From Zygnema cylindricum (Eukaryota; Streptophyta; Zygnematophyceae; Zygnematales; Zygnemataceae), in NCBI GenBank assembly GCA_037447655.1, contig JBBHKE010002043.1, positions 1-56,992 of the forward strand: a stretch of DNA of 56,992 nt. The letters run 5' to 3'. Position 1 is the first letter of the stretch. Each line of letters begins with the position of its first letter. The notes under the pieces were generated by a model. That model saw nothing but the letters and a program-made list of their open reading frames with translations. It was not told the DNA's origin and searched no databases. Of the stretch, positions 34,379 through 45,608 are shown piece after piece. The position numbers and the translations under genes were made by a program.

Positions 34379-35264
34379 AGTGTTGTTGTGTATCGTTAAT
34401 TTTTTCATTGCGATACTTAGAGTAGCCGATATATCGGTTGTCGAAAGGCAACGTGGCAGTATTTCGGGAGGGGTGGGTAGGGACCACTCGACCAGTCCCT
34501 ACTTGACGAAAGTACGAAACTAGAGTACGGACACAGTACGGATATTTCGCGATATTGTATATTGGCAAGTTGGACATATAAATCGGTAAATCATCGTAAT
34601 AACTTTTTTACCAATATATCGAGATGATATATGTACAGCAGAGGTCGCAAAAGTCAAAATTTTACATAACCGAAACCGACAATTTTTTTTTCAAAATCTG
34701 AGTAACCGACGCCCAACCGGGTTATGTCACGCTCCAAAACTGTTAACCGTTAGCAGACAGGCGTTTACAAAAATAAAAGTTAACCGAAACTCGATTTCTC
34801 GCGACTAACCGTGCCCGCTCGTAACCGAAAAAGTACAGAATGAATTAATGTACGACGTATGAATAAGCCAATAATTACGATTTGTCGCTTTCCCTAACAT
34901 TTGTGAAACGAATAGTGTTACTACTGTGTCAAATTTGCGACTCTAATCACGATGTCACGTACTTCCACGATACCAAAAAGTACAAAGTACAATAATGTTG
35001 GATTGTATGGACAGTATAAAATTTTCATTTTTTTTTTTGGTTTTTCGGTTAACCTTGTAACGGACCATTTTTTTTTTATGGTGAATCAACCGACCGCAAC
35101 CGACCAGCCTCCAAAATTTGGCAGCCGAATCCGTTCCGGATCCGGCGCGGGGGATCGGTTAACGATCGGTCACGGTTTCGGTTAACCGTTTGCGACCTCT
35201 GATGTACGGTAATATATAAAGATACAAATCGGTTATTGGTTAATGGCTACCGATACACAACATT
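34379..35264. mobile_element. Diverged TAGTGTTG-family element (C3) interrupted by B2
   Basis: The left end AGTGTTGTTGTGTATCG and right end CGATACACAACATTC are inverted and resemble the C1 ends. The interior has CGATATATCGG-type words. After removing B2 and its duplication about 315 bp remain. The edges are approximate. Confidence 0.5.
34639..35201. mobile_element. hAT-like element, CAGAGGTCGC family, intact copy (B2)
   Basis: It begins CAGAGGTCGCAAAAGTC and ends CCGTTTGCGACCTCTG. The flanks ATGTACAG and ATGTACGG match at 7 of 8 positions, fitting an 8-bp hAT target duplication. Its 563 bp match the recovered backbone length of B1. No transposase was seen. Confidence 0.85.
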
Positions 35265-35394
35265 CATCGTGACATCATCTTAGAAAAATGGAAAAACATA
35301 TGGCGAGAAAATAAATGTTCAACACTGATAACGGTGAGCGGTGTAGCAATGTGTATTGTAGCGTTTTTCTCTCGATATTCTGTATACGCTACAA

Positions 35395-35459
35395 GTCCGT
35401 ACACATTGAATCGCTATTAGTGACTTAGTGTTAGCACTATTAGCAATACACAGTGTAGC
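35395..35459. mobile_element. Very short TACAC-type foldback element
   Basis: About 60 bp with TACACATTGAATCGCTATTA at one end and TATTAGCAATACACAGTGTA at the other. It is probably a deletion derivative of the TACACCG family. Confidence 0.5.
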
Positions 35460-35509
35460 GTAGACCCAAACATTGAACAGTATATAGTGTGCTCCATTTT
35501 ACGATACAC

Positions 35510-36040
35510 TATACCGCGAATCGTAATTAGAGTAATGAAAAAATTAGAGTTAAAAAACAAAAAAAAAACAATAAGAGTAATGAACTCTAATTTATGTGAT
35601 AGAACTTTTTCACAGAGGAAGTTTACTCTAATTTGTTTAAGTACTCTATATTGGATTATGTCGGCAATAATTATCTGCGCTGAAATTATGAACACTTAAT
35701 TACGTAGATGTACAAAATTTGTCAGTCCGTATAGTTTTGACGTCATTATGATGTTAGAACTATTTGTCGCGCTGAATGTGAATGTTCACACTGACGACGA
35801 TGTTGTCGACGGACGAGAATTATGCGAACGGCTTTTTTTCGATGTGATATATTTTTTGTTTAGTGCGATTTCCCGTGCGAGCGTGATTCTATTAAATTGT
35901 TATTTGTACCTTTTTACTTATAATTTGCCTAAAATAGAATAATTAAAAAATTAGAATCATTTACTCTATTTAAGGTGATAGCGTCGAAATTTAGGGCGAC
36001 TGAATTAGCGTTATTTACTCTAATTACGATTCGCGGTGTA
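35510..36040. mobile_element. TACACCG-family TIR element (A9)
   Basis: The left end TATACCGCGAATCGTAATTA pairs with the right end TAATTACGATTCGCGGTGTA. It is about 531 bp, AT-rich, with no recognised transposase. Confidence 0.72.
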
Positions 36041-36551
36041 CTGTACGGTATACAGTATACTTCAGTGCTGTGGTTTGTAGCGTGACGATACGCCACTATT
36101 TTTCGGGCGTCCTATGTCAAATTCTGGTAACAATTTTTTCCACTGCATATTGCGTGTCCACATAATATTGTTACCACTTGGTCGTCCATGGTTGGTTGAA
36201 CGTCCGTCTAACGGTAAGGATGAAACTGTCAAGACTTTCATAACAGTTGGAAGTACAAAATCAGGTAAAGTACGACATGAATAACCCTAAAATTCGGTGG
36301 CGTGCGCTAGATACCTTAACGGCTGGCCTCCATCGTCTCATAAAATGCACATTTTGCGCAATGGCCAATTTTTGATTTTTTTCACATTTTGGGGGTCTAT
36401 TGCAAGACACGTGTCATAAATTTCGCCACGATAAAAATCGCCGCAAAGCCACTATGCGGGAAGAACAAAAGTACAAAACAATATGAAACAATTGTACTTT
36501 TCGGCTGTTTTCGTATGATTTTCACGGACGGCTTTAATGTATCTTGTATTT
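36041..36551. other. Region without recognised gene
   Basis: Non-coding flank leading into the assembly gap. No feature was recognised. Confidence 0.5.
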
Positions 36552-36561
36552 NNNNNNNNNN
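36552..36561. other. Assembly gap (ten Ns)
   Basis: Ten undetermined bases. The true gap length is unknown. Confidence 0.99.
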
Positions 36562-36892
<331 letters not shown>

Positions 36893-37439
36893 TCACTGTT
36901 TACAACTCTCGGCCCAATATTCAAAATTCAAAACTCCCAAGTCCTAAAATCCTGCATTCAAAGCCCCAGGGTTCAGAATTTTAAACTAAGGACTCGAGAG
37001 TTGAGATTATTAGAGACAGGAAACAAATAGAGTGGTAAAAAAGAAGACAAACAAAAAAATTATACAACCCGTTGCTTGAAAGAGGTAAAACTTAAAAAAT
37101 TGAGAAGGAAGGAGAAAGTTTGAGTTGTCATACGGAAAAGTACGGAAAAGTAAAGAATAGCGCGGAAAGTACAGAAAGTACGGAAGTAAGAAAACGGAAG
37201 TAAGAAATAGTATGCAGCAATTCTCAAATTCTGGTTTCAACAAAGCAGAACAAATACAGTAAAACCAGTTTATCTATGTAAAAAACAAATTTTATGTATG
37301 AGAAAGTTTAGACCAAGTCAAATGTTCTTTCAAACAAATCGATTGAAACGCTAATTTTGCAATTCCGTTCACTTTGTACAAAAAAGACTAAAACTGAACA
37401 ATCATATATATATACATGGTTTATGAATGTAATTAGGGA

Positions 37440-37660
37440 TTTTACCGGCCTCTCGATGGTCCTCCACCACAAGAACTAATCATATTTGCAATGCTCCGTG
37501 ATGTCAGCAAAGAACCAAAAACAAAAAAAAAATCTTTTCTCTTAAGCTCAAAAATTCCTAAAATAAGAAAAAAAAATGTTAAAATATTTAGAAATAAAAT
37601 GGGGATTTTACCCTCTTCTCGATGGTCATCAATTCCTTTCTCTCCCTTCAGCTAAAAAAA
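37440..37660 (-). pseudogene. Decayed duplicate copies of the HREA exon
   Basis: Two partial copies of the exon at 37714-37828 occur, ending in the same CATCGAGA...|gtaaaa donor context (about 37444-37510 and 37609-37635). The larger has FADI and EHC but then a stop codon. They show local tandem duplication of this exon. Confidence 0.6.
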
Positions 37661-37713
37661 CTCTAAAAAGAAAAAAAAAGTAAAAAAAAAAATAGAAAAA
37701 ATGGGGTTTTTAC

Positions 37714-40216
37714 CAGCTTCTCGATGGTCGTCCACCATCCGACTAATCATGTTGCAGTGCTCCATGATGTCAGCAAAGTTCTCCATGACGTCATCCATGG
37801 TTAGTTCTCCGTCACGCTGAAACTGGTGCTGTTAAAAACAGAAAAAGACAAAATAGAGGGGGAGAGAGAGAGGCTGAGACTGGTGCTGTTAAAGACAAAA
37901 AAAGACAAAATAGAGGGAGAGAGAGTTAGGGTGAGACTGGTGCTGTTAAAAACAGAAAAAAATGAAATAGAGGGAGAGAGAGAGAGGGTGAGAGAGGGAC
38001 AACCATAGTCATAACAATAATCATAATCATAAACCACAAATCTTATTTAGACTCACATTCTTTTTTTACAAATTTGAAATCGTCGACCGGCGACACAAGA
38101 GACGAAAAAAACAAATCTAACAAAATCGCCCCTTTTTGAAAAACCCTAAAACCCTACAGCACTCAAAACAAAAGAATCCTTAAGACTCTAACTTACCAAT
38201 TCTTTTTCCAAAGAGTCGAAATCGTCGAGGGTCGCCACAAGAGACGTAACGACCAAATCTAACAGAAATTGTCTCTTTATTTACTATTTCTAAAACCCTA
38301 AATAGCTTACCAATTCCTTTTTCAACGAGTTGAAGTCCTCGACGGTCGACACAAGAGACGAAACCACCAAATCTAACGGAATCGCCCCTTTGTGTACTAT
38401 TTCGACGGTACGGTACAGTTTTCCCGCCGAAACCACAGCTTTTTCTGCTAGTGAGTTCAAATTTCCCACGTCTTTCATATGGGGAGATTGCTGGAGTTTC
38501 TCCTTTCCATCGGGAATATCTGCAATAAGTGAAGAAAATAATAATAACTAAAAGATTAGTTAAGAAAAGTTACAAAGGGTTAAGAAAAGTTAAAAAAAAA
38601 AACTAATAGCAAAAGTTACGGACCAAAATCGACCAAAATTTCATGTCCCAACAACTTTTCATATGGGGACTTTCTGCAAGTTTCTGACTATTTGCAAAAA
38701 TTATGAAAAAAAAAGAAACAAAAAACATTAAAGAGTTTGATATTAGCAAGAATTGAGAGATTAGTTAACCAAAATAGACCAAAATTGACCAAATTTTGAC
38801 CAAAATTTCAATTTTCTGACAAATTTCATAAGAGGATTTTCCGTGAGATTTGATTTTCTATAGGGAATATTTCCGATTTTTCTAAAAAACAAGAGAAATT
38901 AAGAAAACATAAGAAACAATTAACTAAGATTAGCAGAAATTATCCACCAGAATTGACCAAATTGACTAAATTTGACCAATACATCAATTTTTTAATCTGA
39001 ATTAATCAACACTGACTGAAAATATATATATAAATATATATATAGGAAAAATTAATAGAAATTTAAAAGAAAAAAAAATAAAAAACCAAAATAAGCAAAA
39101 TTATTGGCCAAAATATTTAAAAATAATAAAAAAAAAAAAAAACAACATTAACTAAATTTGTTATGCGAATACATCACAAAAAACAAGAATTGGTAAACAG
39201 GAATTTACAAATATAAAAATAAAAAATACAAGTAATATTATGGAAAAAATAAGAAAACAAGGACAAAACAAGGAAATCAAAAAACGGAACAAGGAACATA
39301 GAAACGGAAAATGGACGAAACTAGACGACAAGTAACGCAAAACGGAAGCGAAAGACGATAAAAAAAAAAAAAAAAAAAAAACCGGAAAACAGGGAAAAAC
39401 GGAAAACGGAAAGCCGGAAAAAACAAGAAAACAGAAAACAAAAATCAAAACACGAAACAGGAAAAAGATACATATATGTAGAAAAAATATATAAATAGAG
39501 TAGAGAGAAGAGAGAGAGAGAGAGAGAGATAGCAAGAGCAATAGAGGCGGGGGGGAGAAGAAGAGGGAGAGCAAGAGGGAGACGGAAAGAGGGAGAGGGC
39601 GAGGGCGAGGGAGAGTGAGAGAGAGAGAGGGGGAGAGGCAGAGAGAGGGAGAGAGAGCGCAAGCGCAAGGACAAAAAGGGAGAGGGATAGAGAGAGGGAG
39701 AGAGATGGAGAGAGAGAGCAGGAGGCAGAGAGGGAGAGGGAGAGAGGGAGAGCCAGAGGGAGAGCAAGAGGGGGAGAGAGGGAGAGGGGGAGGGAGAGGA
39801 AAAGAGCGAGAAAGAGAGGAAAAGGGAGACAGGGAGAGGGAGAGCGAGAGGAATAGGGGTATTGAGAGTGAGAGAGAAAGAGAGAGAGATGGCGAGGGTG
39901 AGAGAAATGGAGAGGGAGGGGAGAGGGAGAAGGAGAACGAGAGCGAAAGGAGAGCAAAAGAGAGGAAGAGCAAGACCAAGAGCGAGCGAGAGGGAGAGGG
40001 AGAGAGAGAGCGAGCGAGAGGGAGAGGGAGAGAGAGAGCGAGCGAGAGGGCGAGCGAGAGGCGAGCGAGAGCGAGAGAGGGGAAGAGAGAGGGAGAGAGG
40101 GAGAGAAAGGGAGATTGTTTCCCACCCTTTATCGTGACCACTGTCCCCTTCTTCTTTGCCTCCTCGTCCGGTGGCCCCACGGTGCCGTCGGGCCAGATTG
40201 CGACGGATGTCACAGA
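37714..40216 (-). CDS. Unrecognised helical protein, partial gene (three exons visible)
   Basis: Three minus-strand exons splice in phase: about 40216-40126, 38519-38311 and 37828-37714, all GT-AG. The product is about 138 residues as far as visible. It begins SVTSVAIWPDGTVG with KKKGTVVTIK, then IPDGKEKLQQSPHMKDVGNL and a Leu/Val-rich helical part (VSSLVSTVEDFNSLKKEL). It ends HQFQRDGELTMDDVMENF and MISRMVDDHREAG. I do not recognise the family; the pattern suggests an alpha-helical or coiled-coil protein. The start codon, upstream exons and exons beyond 37714 were not found. The first intron (38520-40125) holds a long GA tract. Parts of all three exons occur as nearby decayed copies. It could be a real gene whose locus is unstable or a recent pseudogene. 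Confidence 0.55.
37828..38260 (-). repeat. Intron with duplicated exon pieces and 60-bp repeats
   Basis: About three repeats of a block containing GACTGGTGCTGTTAAA, each carrying the splice-acceptor context of the next exon, lie at 37820-37990. At 38197-38258 and about 38056-38115 are copies of the exon end (SLVATLDDFDSLEKEL-like) with gtaagt or gtgagt donors. They are out of phase with the main exons, so I treat them as decayed copies. Confidence 0.6.
38585..38900 (-). pseudogene. Decayed copies of the SPHMK exon start
   Basis: Around 38650-38690 and 38820-38880 the minus strand again encodes the pattern KLxxSPHMK and IPYRKSNLTENPLMK, diverged copies of the start of the exon at 38519-38311. 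Stop codons and lost splice sites indicate decay. Confidence 0.5.
39490..40115. repeat. Long GA-rich low-complexity tract
   Basis: About 620 bp of GAGAGG/GAGCGAG-type sequence inside the intron of the unrecognised minus-strand gene. The long open frames here (Ser/Leu/Pro or Arg/Glu rich) are translations of the repeat, not genes. Confidence 0.9.
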
Positions 40217-40224
40217 CTCCGAAT

Positions 40225-40380
40225 TGCTCTACATACCGTAAATAGTGTGGATAAGTGCATAATTAGAATGGATAGTAGCATAAATAGAGTGGACAGAAGT
40301 GTAAATAGAGTGGATAGTGGTATAAATAGAGATAAATAGTATAAATACAGTAGAAAAAGTAGAGTAGATATTTTGTATTT
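40225..40380. repeat. ~20-bp minisatellite (AAATAGAGTGGATAGT)
   Basis: About seven copies of a unit like TATAAATAGAGTGGATAGTG. The same AAATAGTGTGGA word appears again at 40447, 40658 and 41103, so a dispersed version is present nearby. Confidence 0.75.
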
Positions 40381-40440
40381 TGGGTCCACGGTGCCGTCGG
40401 GCCAGATCACCACAGATGTCACAGGCTCCGACTCGCGCCG
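40381..40440 (-). pseudogene. Duplicate copy of the IWPDGTV exon
   Basis: The minus strand encodes SEPVTSVVIWPDGTVDPK, a near copy of the exon at 40216-40126 (SVTSVAIWPDGTVG). There is no clear donor afterwards. It may be an alternative first exon or a decayed copy. Confidence 0.5.
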
Positions 40441-40444
40441 TGGA

Positions 40445-41189
40445 CCGTAAATAGTGTGGATTTCTTTCTTGTCTTATCGTGGATTTGTTTTTTTTTTTTT
40501 TTTCAGTTGTGTTCCTCTGTTTCTTTTTTTTTTCTTTATTTACTCCGTGTCGATTTTCAGAAATTCTATGAATCCTTTTTTGTATATTTTCTTATGATGC
40601 AAAATGCAATTTTTTTTTTCTGTTAATGATTTCCATTTGCCTTGCTCCTCACACCTTAAATAGTGTGGATTTTTATGATTTCCTTTTCATATTTCTTTTT
40701 CGTATGATTTTTTTTTTTTCCTTTTCAATTTTTAATTTAATAGAGTTTTTAATTTGATTTTGAATTTTTATATTTTAATATTTTGTTAATTTATTTTATT
40801 TTCACTTTCATTCCATTTTCGTTTTTTCTTATTCCTTTTTTTAACCTTTAGTTTTATTTTAATTTTGTAATTTTTTAATTTTGTATTTTTTTAATATTAT
40901 TTTTTTATTCTATTTCATAAATTTAAATTTATATTTTATTTTTTAATTGTTCTTTTCGGGTTTTTGGACGAATTCATTTTCCCGCACGAATAAAATATAT
41001 TTTGGATTTTCTGGATAGAAGTGTTTTTTTTGGGGGGGGGGAGAGCGAGGGAGAGAGGGGATGGAGGATAGGGCGGGAGGGAGGAGGTGTTTTCTCACAC
41101 GATAAATAGAGTGGATATATATACAGTGTTACATACAGTGATATATATATGAATATGTATATGTATATATATATATATCACTGTATAAA

Positions 41190-41243
<54 letters not shown>

Positions 41244-42090
41244 TTTCTTTTTCTTTTTTCTTTTTTTTTTCTTTTTTCTCTTTTTTCTATCCTCCTTATT
41301 TTTTTGGGTTTTTTAAGGCTTTATTTTTCTCCTTCAAATATAGTTATCATAAAAAAGGTTTTATTTTATTTTACAACATGAGTTTTTAAACATTTCTATA
41401 CGTATAAATTACATATACATACATAAAGAAATTTAAAAAGAAAACCCAAAATACTATAATATTTATTGTTATTATTATTATTATTTTTATATTTTTCTTT
41501 TTTCATAATTTTTCGAAATAAAACCATTTAATTAATTTAAAATATTTAAATAAAATTAAACGAGTTTAAATGAGGGGGGGGGAAGAGGAAGGAGGGAAGG
41601 GGAGAGAGGGAAGCAGAAGTAGGACAACCCACAATGGAGGAAGCAGGAGCGGAGGAGGCAGGGAGGAGGGAGGAGGGGTGGAGGATGTGGAAAGTCTTTT
41701 TAGAGAAAAATAAAAATAGGATCCTCGGGGGCTGGGGGAAAGGGGAGGTGGGGGGGACACCTCTTTCTCCTTTTTCTTCTCTCTCTCTCTCTCTCCTCCC
41801 TCACTTCTCTCTCGCTGTCCCTCTACCCTGTTTAAAAAGAAATCGGAAAGCCAACTCTTTGTTTTTCCTTTTTTTTCCTTTCCTTTTCTTTTTTTTTTTT
41901 TGTTTTTCTTTTTTTTTTTTTTCTTTTGCGTGACGTCACATCCTTTTTTCCGGCCCATAAATTGGGGGTTTTTTTTTTTTTTTTTTGGTATTTTTTTTTT
42001 GGGGGGAGGGGAGGGAGGGAGAGTGGGAGGTTGCGTGTTTCGGCAGTTTTCCTCAAAAGTTTCAACGGGACCTTCCGTACCGTACGAAAT
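40445..42090. other. T-rich and simple-repeat region, no gene
   Basis: Poly-T and AT-rich DNA. It includes an AT dinucleotide run at 41190-41240 and G-rich and CT-rich tracts at 41030-41095 and 41570-42030. Open frames here are translated simple repeats. Confidence 0.75.
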
Positions 42091-42092
42091 TA

Positions 42093-42224
42093 CGTGCGAT
42101 AATTCAGTGCGATAATTCAGTGCGGTAATTCAGTGCGAATATTAGTGCGGTAATTTAGTGCGAATATTTAGTGCGAATATTTAGTGCGAATATTTAGTGC
42201 GAATATTTAGTGCGATAGCTTACT
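42093..42224. repeat. ~14-bp tandem repeat (TTTAGTGCGAATAT)
   Basis: About nine copies of a 13-15-bp unit. Early copies read AATTCAGTGCGAT and later ones TTTAGTGCGAATAT. Confidence 0.85.
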
Positions 42225-42252
42225 TGCATAATATCATCGCGGTTCTGTACAG

Positions 42253-42472
42253 TACACCATGCCGTGTATCGCTATTAGAGCGAGTATTTTTTTCCGCCAC
42301 TTAAAACATATTTTCTCCGTACAATTTTGTCCGATTATCAGTTGAAGACCGCCAATCGGAAGCTGAGAATCGTACCTTTCCATCGCATCCGTCCGATCCG
42401 CAATCCGACAAGTGTGTACGGAGAAAAGATGTTTTAAGTGGCGAAAAAAACATTTAACCCTAATTAGCTACA
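42253..42472. mobile_element. TACACC-family element (A4), right end lost
   Basis: It starts TACACCATGCCGTGTATCGC. Its interior matches A3 (CGCCACTTAAAACATATTTT and the inverted GTTTTAAGTGGCG). The expected right TIR is missing where A5 begins. Confidence 0.65.
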
Positions 42473-42473
42473 G

Positions 42474-42695
42474 TACACCGCCAATCGTTATTAGCGTGTA
42501 AGTTTTTTTAGCGTATACGAATAATTAGCGTGGTTTACGCTAATTGGGAATTTGAAAATTTTCGAAGAGATCGTCTATTCTAATTAAGAATTAGGGGTTT
42601 TTTTTTAAATATTGTGGATAATTCTATTTGAGAATAAAAAAAAAAAAAACGGGACGGAATTAGCGTACACAACGCTAATAACGATTGGCGGTGTA
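42474..42695. mobile_element. Short TACACCG-family element (A5)
   Basis: Its ends TACACCGCCAATCGTTATTA and TAATAACGATTGGCGGTGTA are perfect inverted repeats bounded by TA. It is an internal-deletion relative of A2 and A7 (222 against about 560 bp). Confidence 0.85.
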
Positions 42696-42698
42696 GAG

Positions 42699-43874
42699 TA
42701 CACCGCGAATCGTTATTAGCGTCAAAAAAAATTTAGTGTTATTGCTTTCTAATTTAGTTCGAGAGACGTGGCAGATTATGGTCCACGTCCTCAAATAGCG
42801 TTGTTCATTTTATTACTAAAATCGTGTTTACTAATTTAGCGGAATTTCAGGTACCCGATATTCGATATATCGTTTCGTAAAATATCAAAAATGAAAATAT
42901 CGCGATATTTTTACAATATATCGTATCGTCAATAGATCGAACCATAACAAAAAAAAAACAAAAAAAAAAAATCACAGGTCATCAAAGTCACGTGCCTTCG
43001 GACAAGGTGACCGTAAAATCTTTGCCGAAAAGAAGTACGGTTTTCCCCTGAAAGTCTAACAGAGCGAAGGAGATCTTTGAGGTACATTGACGCCGTACAC
43101 TTGCGAAGTACACGTACGTAGTACGCAAGTACGAATTTCCATACGAAAATGGTCGGTTTTCAAATTTTTGACGATTTTAGAGATTTGATCGTCAACTTAC
43201 GTGGAACCACTCAAATCAAAACACGTATGTAAAAACTTGTTTACAGATGATACGCGATGGTACCGAGGCCTCTGTAATGCAGAAGTTTTGTTGTCCGTAC
43301 TATTACAGAGACCACCTGATGAAACCATACCCCAAATAAGTAATTATATGAATTGCAGAATTATTATTTTTTTGTCGGTTACATTTTGCGGCGTCTACCT
43401 TTAAGTCAAGGAACGCAAGTCACGTCGTACATCACGTATCAGACAATTTGTCTTTATCGCTAAAATTAGTGTTGGGTATCGAGGACCTATTGCCGATATT
43501 TGATATATATCGAATTTCAAGTACCCGATATTCGATATATCGCTTCGATATATCGAGAAGCTACATATCGCGATATTTTTGCGATATATACAAATATATA
43601 TATCTATATATATATATATAAATATATTTTTTCAATTTTTTTTTTTAAAGTCGTTGGGGATCCGTCGATTTTCCGTACATAATTTCGTACTATTTTCCGT
43701 ACTGGATATGAATGACCACCAATTTTTTGCGATATAAATCGCGATGATTTATGTTGGTCCTGGTACGATATATCGAGGACCCTGACCGATCGATATTCAA
43801 TATATCGAATATCGAAATTATCGCGATATGATTTCACCCGATACCGGACACTACTAATAGCGATTCACGGTGTA
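42699..43874. mobile_element. TACACCG-family element (A6) filled with TAGTGTTGGGT-family DNA
   Basis: The left TIR TACACCGCGAATCGTTATTA and right TIR TAATAGCGATTCACGGTGTA are bounded by TA. The middle (42843-43466) matches the interior of C1, and at 43467-43853 a second copy starts TAGTGTTGGGTATCGAGG. The order indicates a rearranged or double insertion. Confidence 0.65.
43467..43853. mobile_element. TAGTGTTGGGT-family element (C2)
   Basis: It starts TAGTGTTGGGTATCGAGGAC and ends CCCGATACCGGACACTA, with CGATATATCG palindromes and TA-rich DNA inside. No matching 8-bp flanks were found, so its insertion history is unclear. Confidence 0.6.
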
Positions 43875-44004
43875 CATTCCACGCTTTTTCCTTCAGAAAT
43901 GAATCCAGTTTCATCGTTTCTCTAGGATCCGCTACACTTCTTTAGCAGTGGGGCAAGAAAAACAAAAGCTAACACCTCAGAGGAGCTAATAGCTAAACGA
44001 TGCA

Positions 44005-44696
44005 ATGGAGCCATTTTCGACAAGGAATGCCCTGCGCACTCTGTCCCGCAAACAAGCCGAAGACGCCTGCCGTAACGAGCTGCTTCAGGAGCCTTGGGAA
44101 GTCTATAGAGGGACTTTGGATAATAAAAATGTTTTTGTCCATGTTTTGGGTCCTCGAGACAATGTGGCAGCCAACTTATCGAAGATGTACAGTGTCAGTC
44201 ATCCCCACGTGGCAAAGGTCATAGGCTGGTGTCGCGTGAGTAGAAGCATTCTGGTGGAGGGGGAGGAGGGAGGGAGCTTAAAGGATAGGATAAAGCAAGG
44301 TTTCGGATGGCAGGATTGTTGTCGGATAACGAAACAAGTAGCGCATGCATTGCTGCACCTTCGAAGAGTAGGTATGATCAAGATACGGATTTGCACTCAT
44401 CTAGTAGTTTTTGATGTTAACAACAACTGCAAGCTTGTATAACTTTCGTCCTATACAAGACACTGCATGGAGTGGAGTTTTCGGGCAGGATGCTAAGAGA
44501 GATGTTGACAAGACAAGAATTGCATAAATATGTCACGACACGAGCTGAACTGAAAAAGAACCTGGATCCTCCTGTGAGAGAATGGCCGCATGATGTGATT
44601 GAAGAACCCACTAAACTCACTGAAGAATGTTTGGAACCTAACGGACCACCCATGGAGAAAGTGCTGAAAGTTTTGGACTTCATAAGTAAAGTGTAA
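44005..44696 (+). pseudogene. Degenerate RLK/Pelle-type kinase-like gene
   Basis: The first frame (44005-44442) reads WEVYRGTLDNKNVFVHVLG, SHPHVAKVIGWCRVSRSILV, GGSLKDRI and RITKQVAHALLHL, the pattern of a plant receptor-like kinase N-lobe. A second frame (from about 44421 to 44696) reads GRMLREMLTRQEL, LDPPVREWPHDVIEEP and MEKVLKVLDFI, the pattern of a kinase C-lobe end. No glycine loop, VAIK lysine, HRD or DFG is recognisable (HRD region reads IKIRICTHL), and the activation segment is missing. The two halves are in different frames with no good intron between them. It is most likely a pseudogene; a divergent pseudokinase is less likely. Confidence 0.6.
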
Positions 44697-44744
44697 GCAA
44701 AGCAGGTAAAGGTATCCTCTCTCCCTCTCTCTCTCTCTCTCTCG

Positions 44745-45608
44745 ATTTGCGAAATGAATAGTGCACAACACCGCCAATCGCTATTAGCGTAGAAGTTTCT
44801 TTAGCGTATATGAATAATTACCGTGGTTTACGCTAATTAAGAATTTGAAAATTTTGAAAAAAAACATACATTCTAATTGTTTAATAATTATAATTCGGGT
44901 ATTTGAAAAAAACAAATGTCTGTCGCAAACATGCTTACACTAATATAGGTATTTGCACAAAATACCACAAATCGTACACAAATCGTACGTTCACATAGTC
45001 GAAACGTGGTTGTTGGACGAATATGTGCGAACGTGATATTTTACAACCCGCTTTTATCCTTTATTTAGAGCGCATATTCTCATGTGTCCGCGGTTACTAA
45101 AACTCATTAAATATACTTTTTCACTTAAAAAGGTACAATTTTGTAAGGTCTGATACGTATCGTACACCACACTATTTAACCGACAACGTACTTTCGTTTT
45201 GTGAGGTACTTGGAACATAACCCTAAATGGCGTACATAAAAAAATAAAATAAGCTACGCCATTGGAGAATAAAAATAAAAAAAAAGCGGGACGAAATTAG
45301 CGTACACTACGCTAATAGCGATTGGCGGTGTACCGTGTCAGATTGCGACGCTAATCATGATGTCACGTACTTCCACGATACCAAAGAGTACAAAGTACAA
45401 TAATGTTGGATTATAGGGACAGTAAAAAAATTTCATTTTTTCTGGTTTTTTGGTGACCGACCGTAACCGACCGTTTTTTTTTTCCTGGTGAATCAACCGA
45501 CCGTAACCGCCCGACCCCCAAAATTTGGCAACCGAATTGGTTCCGGATCCGGCGCGGGCTGTCGGTTAACGGTCGGTCACGGTTTCGGTTGACCGTTTGC
45601 GACCTCTG
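44745..45608. mobile_element. Truncated CAGAGGTCGC-family hAT-like element (B3) interrupted by A7
   Basis: The right end GGTTGACCGTTTGCGACCTCTG-type sequence ends at 45608. Sequence either side of A7 (GATTTGCGAAATGAATAGTG, then CCGTGTCAGATTGCGACGC) is contiguous in B1 and B2. The left half is missing. Confidence 0.7.
44767..45332. mobile_element. TACACCG-family TIR element (A7)
   Basis: Left ACACCGCCAATCGCTATTAG and right CTAATAGCGATTGGCGGTGTA. It is 566 bp and closely related to A2 throughout. It is inserted into B3. Confidence 0.82.

Noticed and set aside
39161-40241. Open frames of 200-350 codons rich in Ser/Leu/Pro or Arg/Glu
   Set aside because: They translate the GA/CT tract in an intron; only the short SVTSVAIWPDG part is treated as coding.
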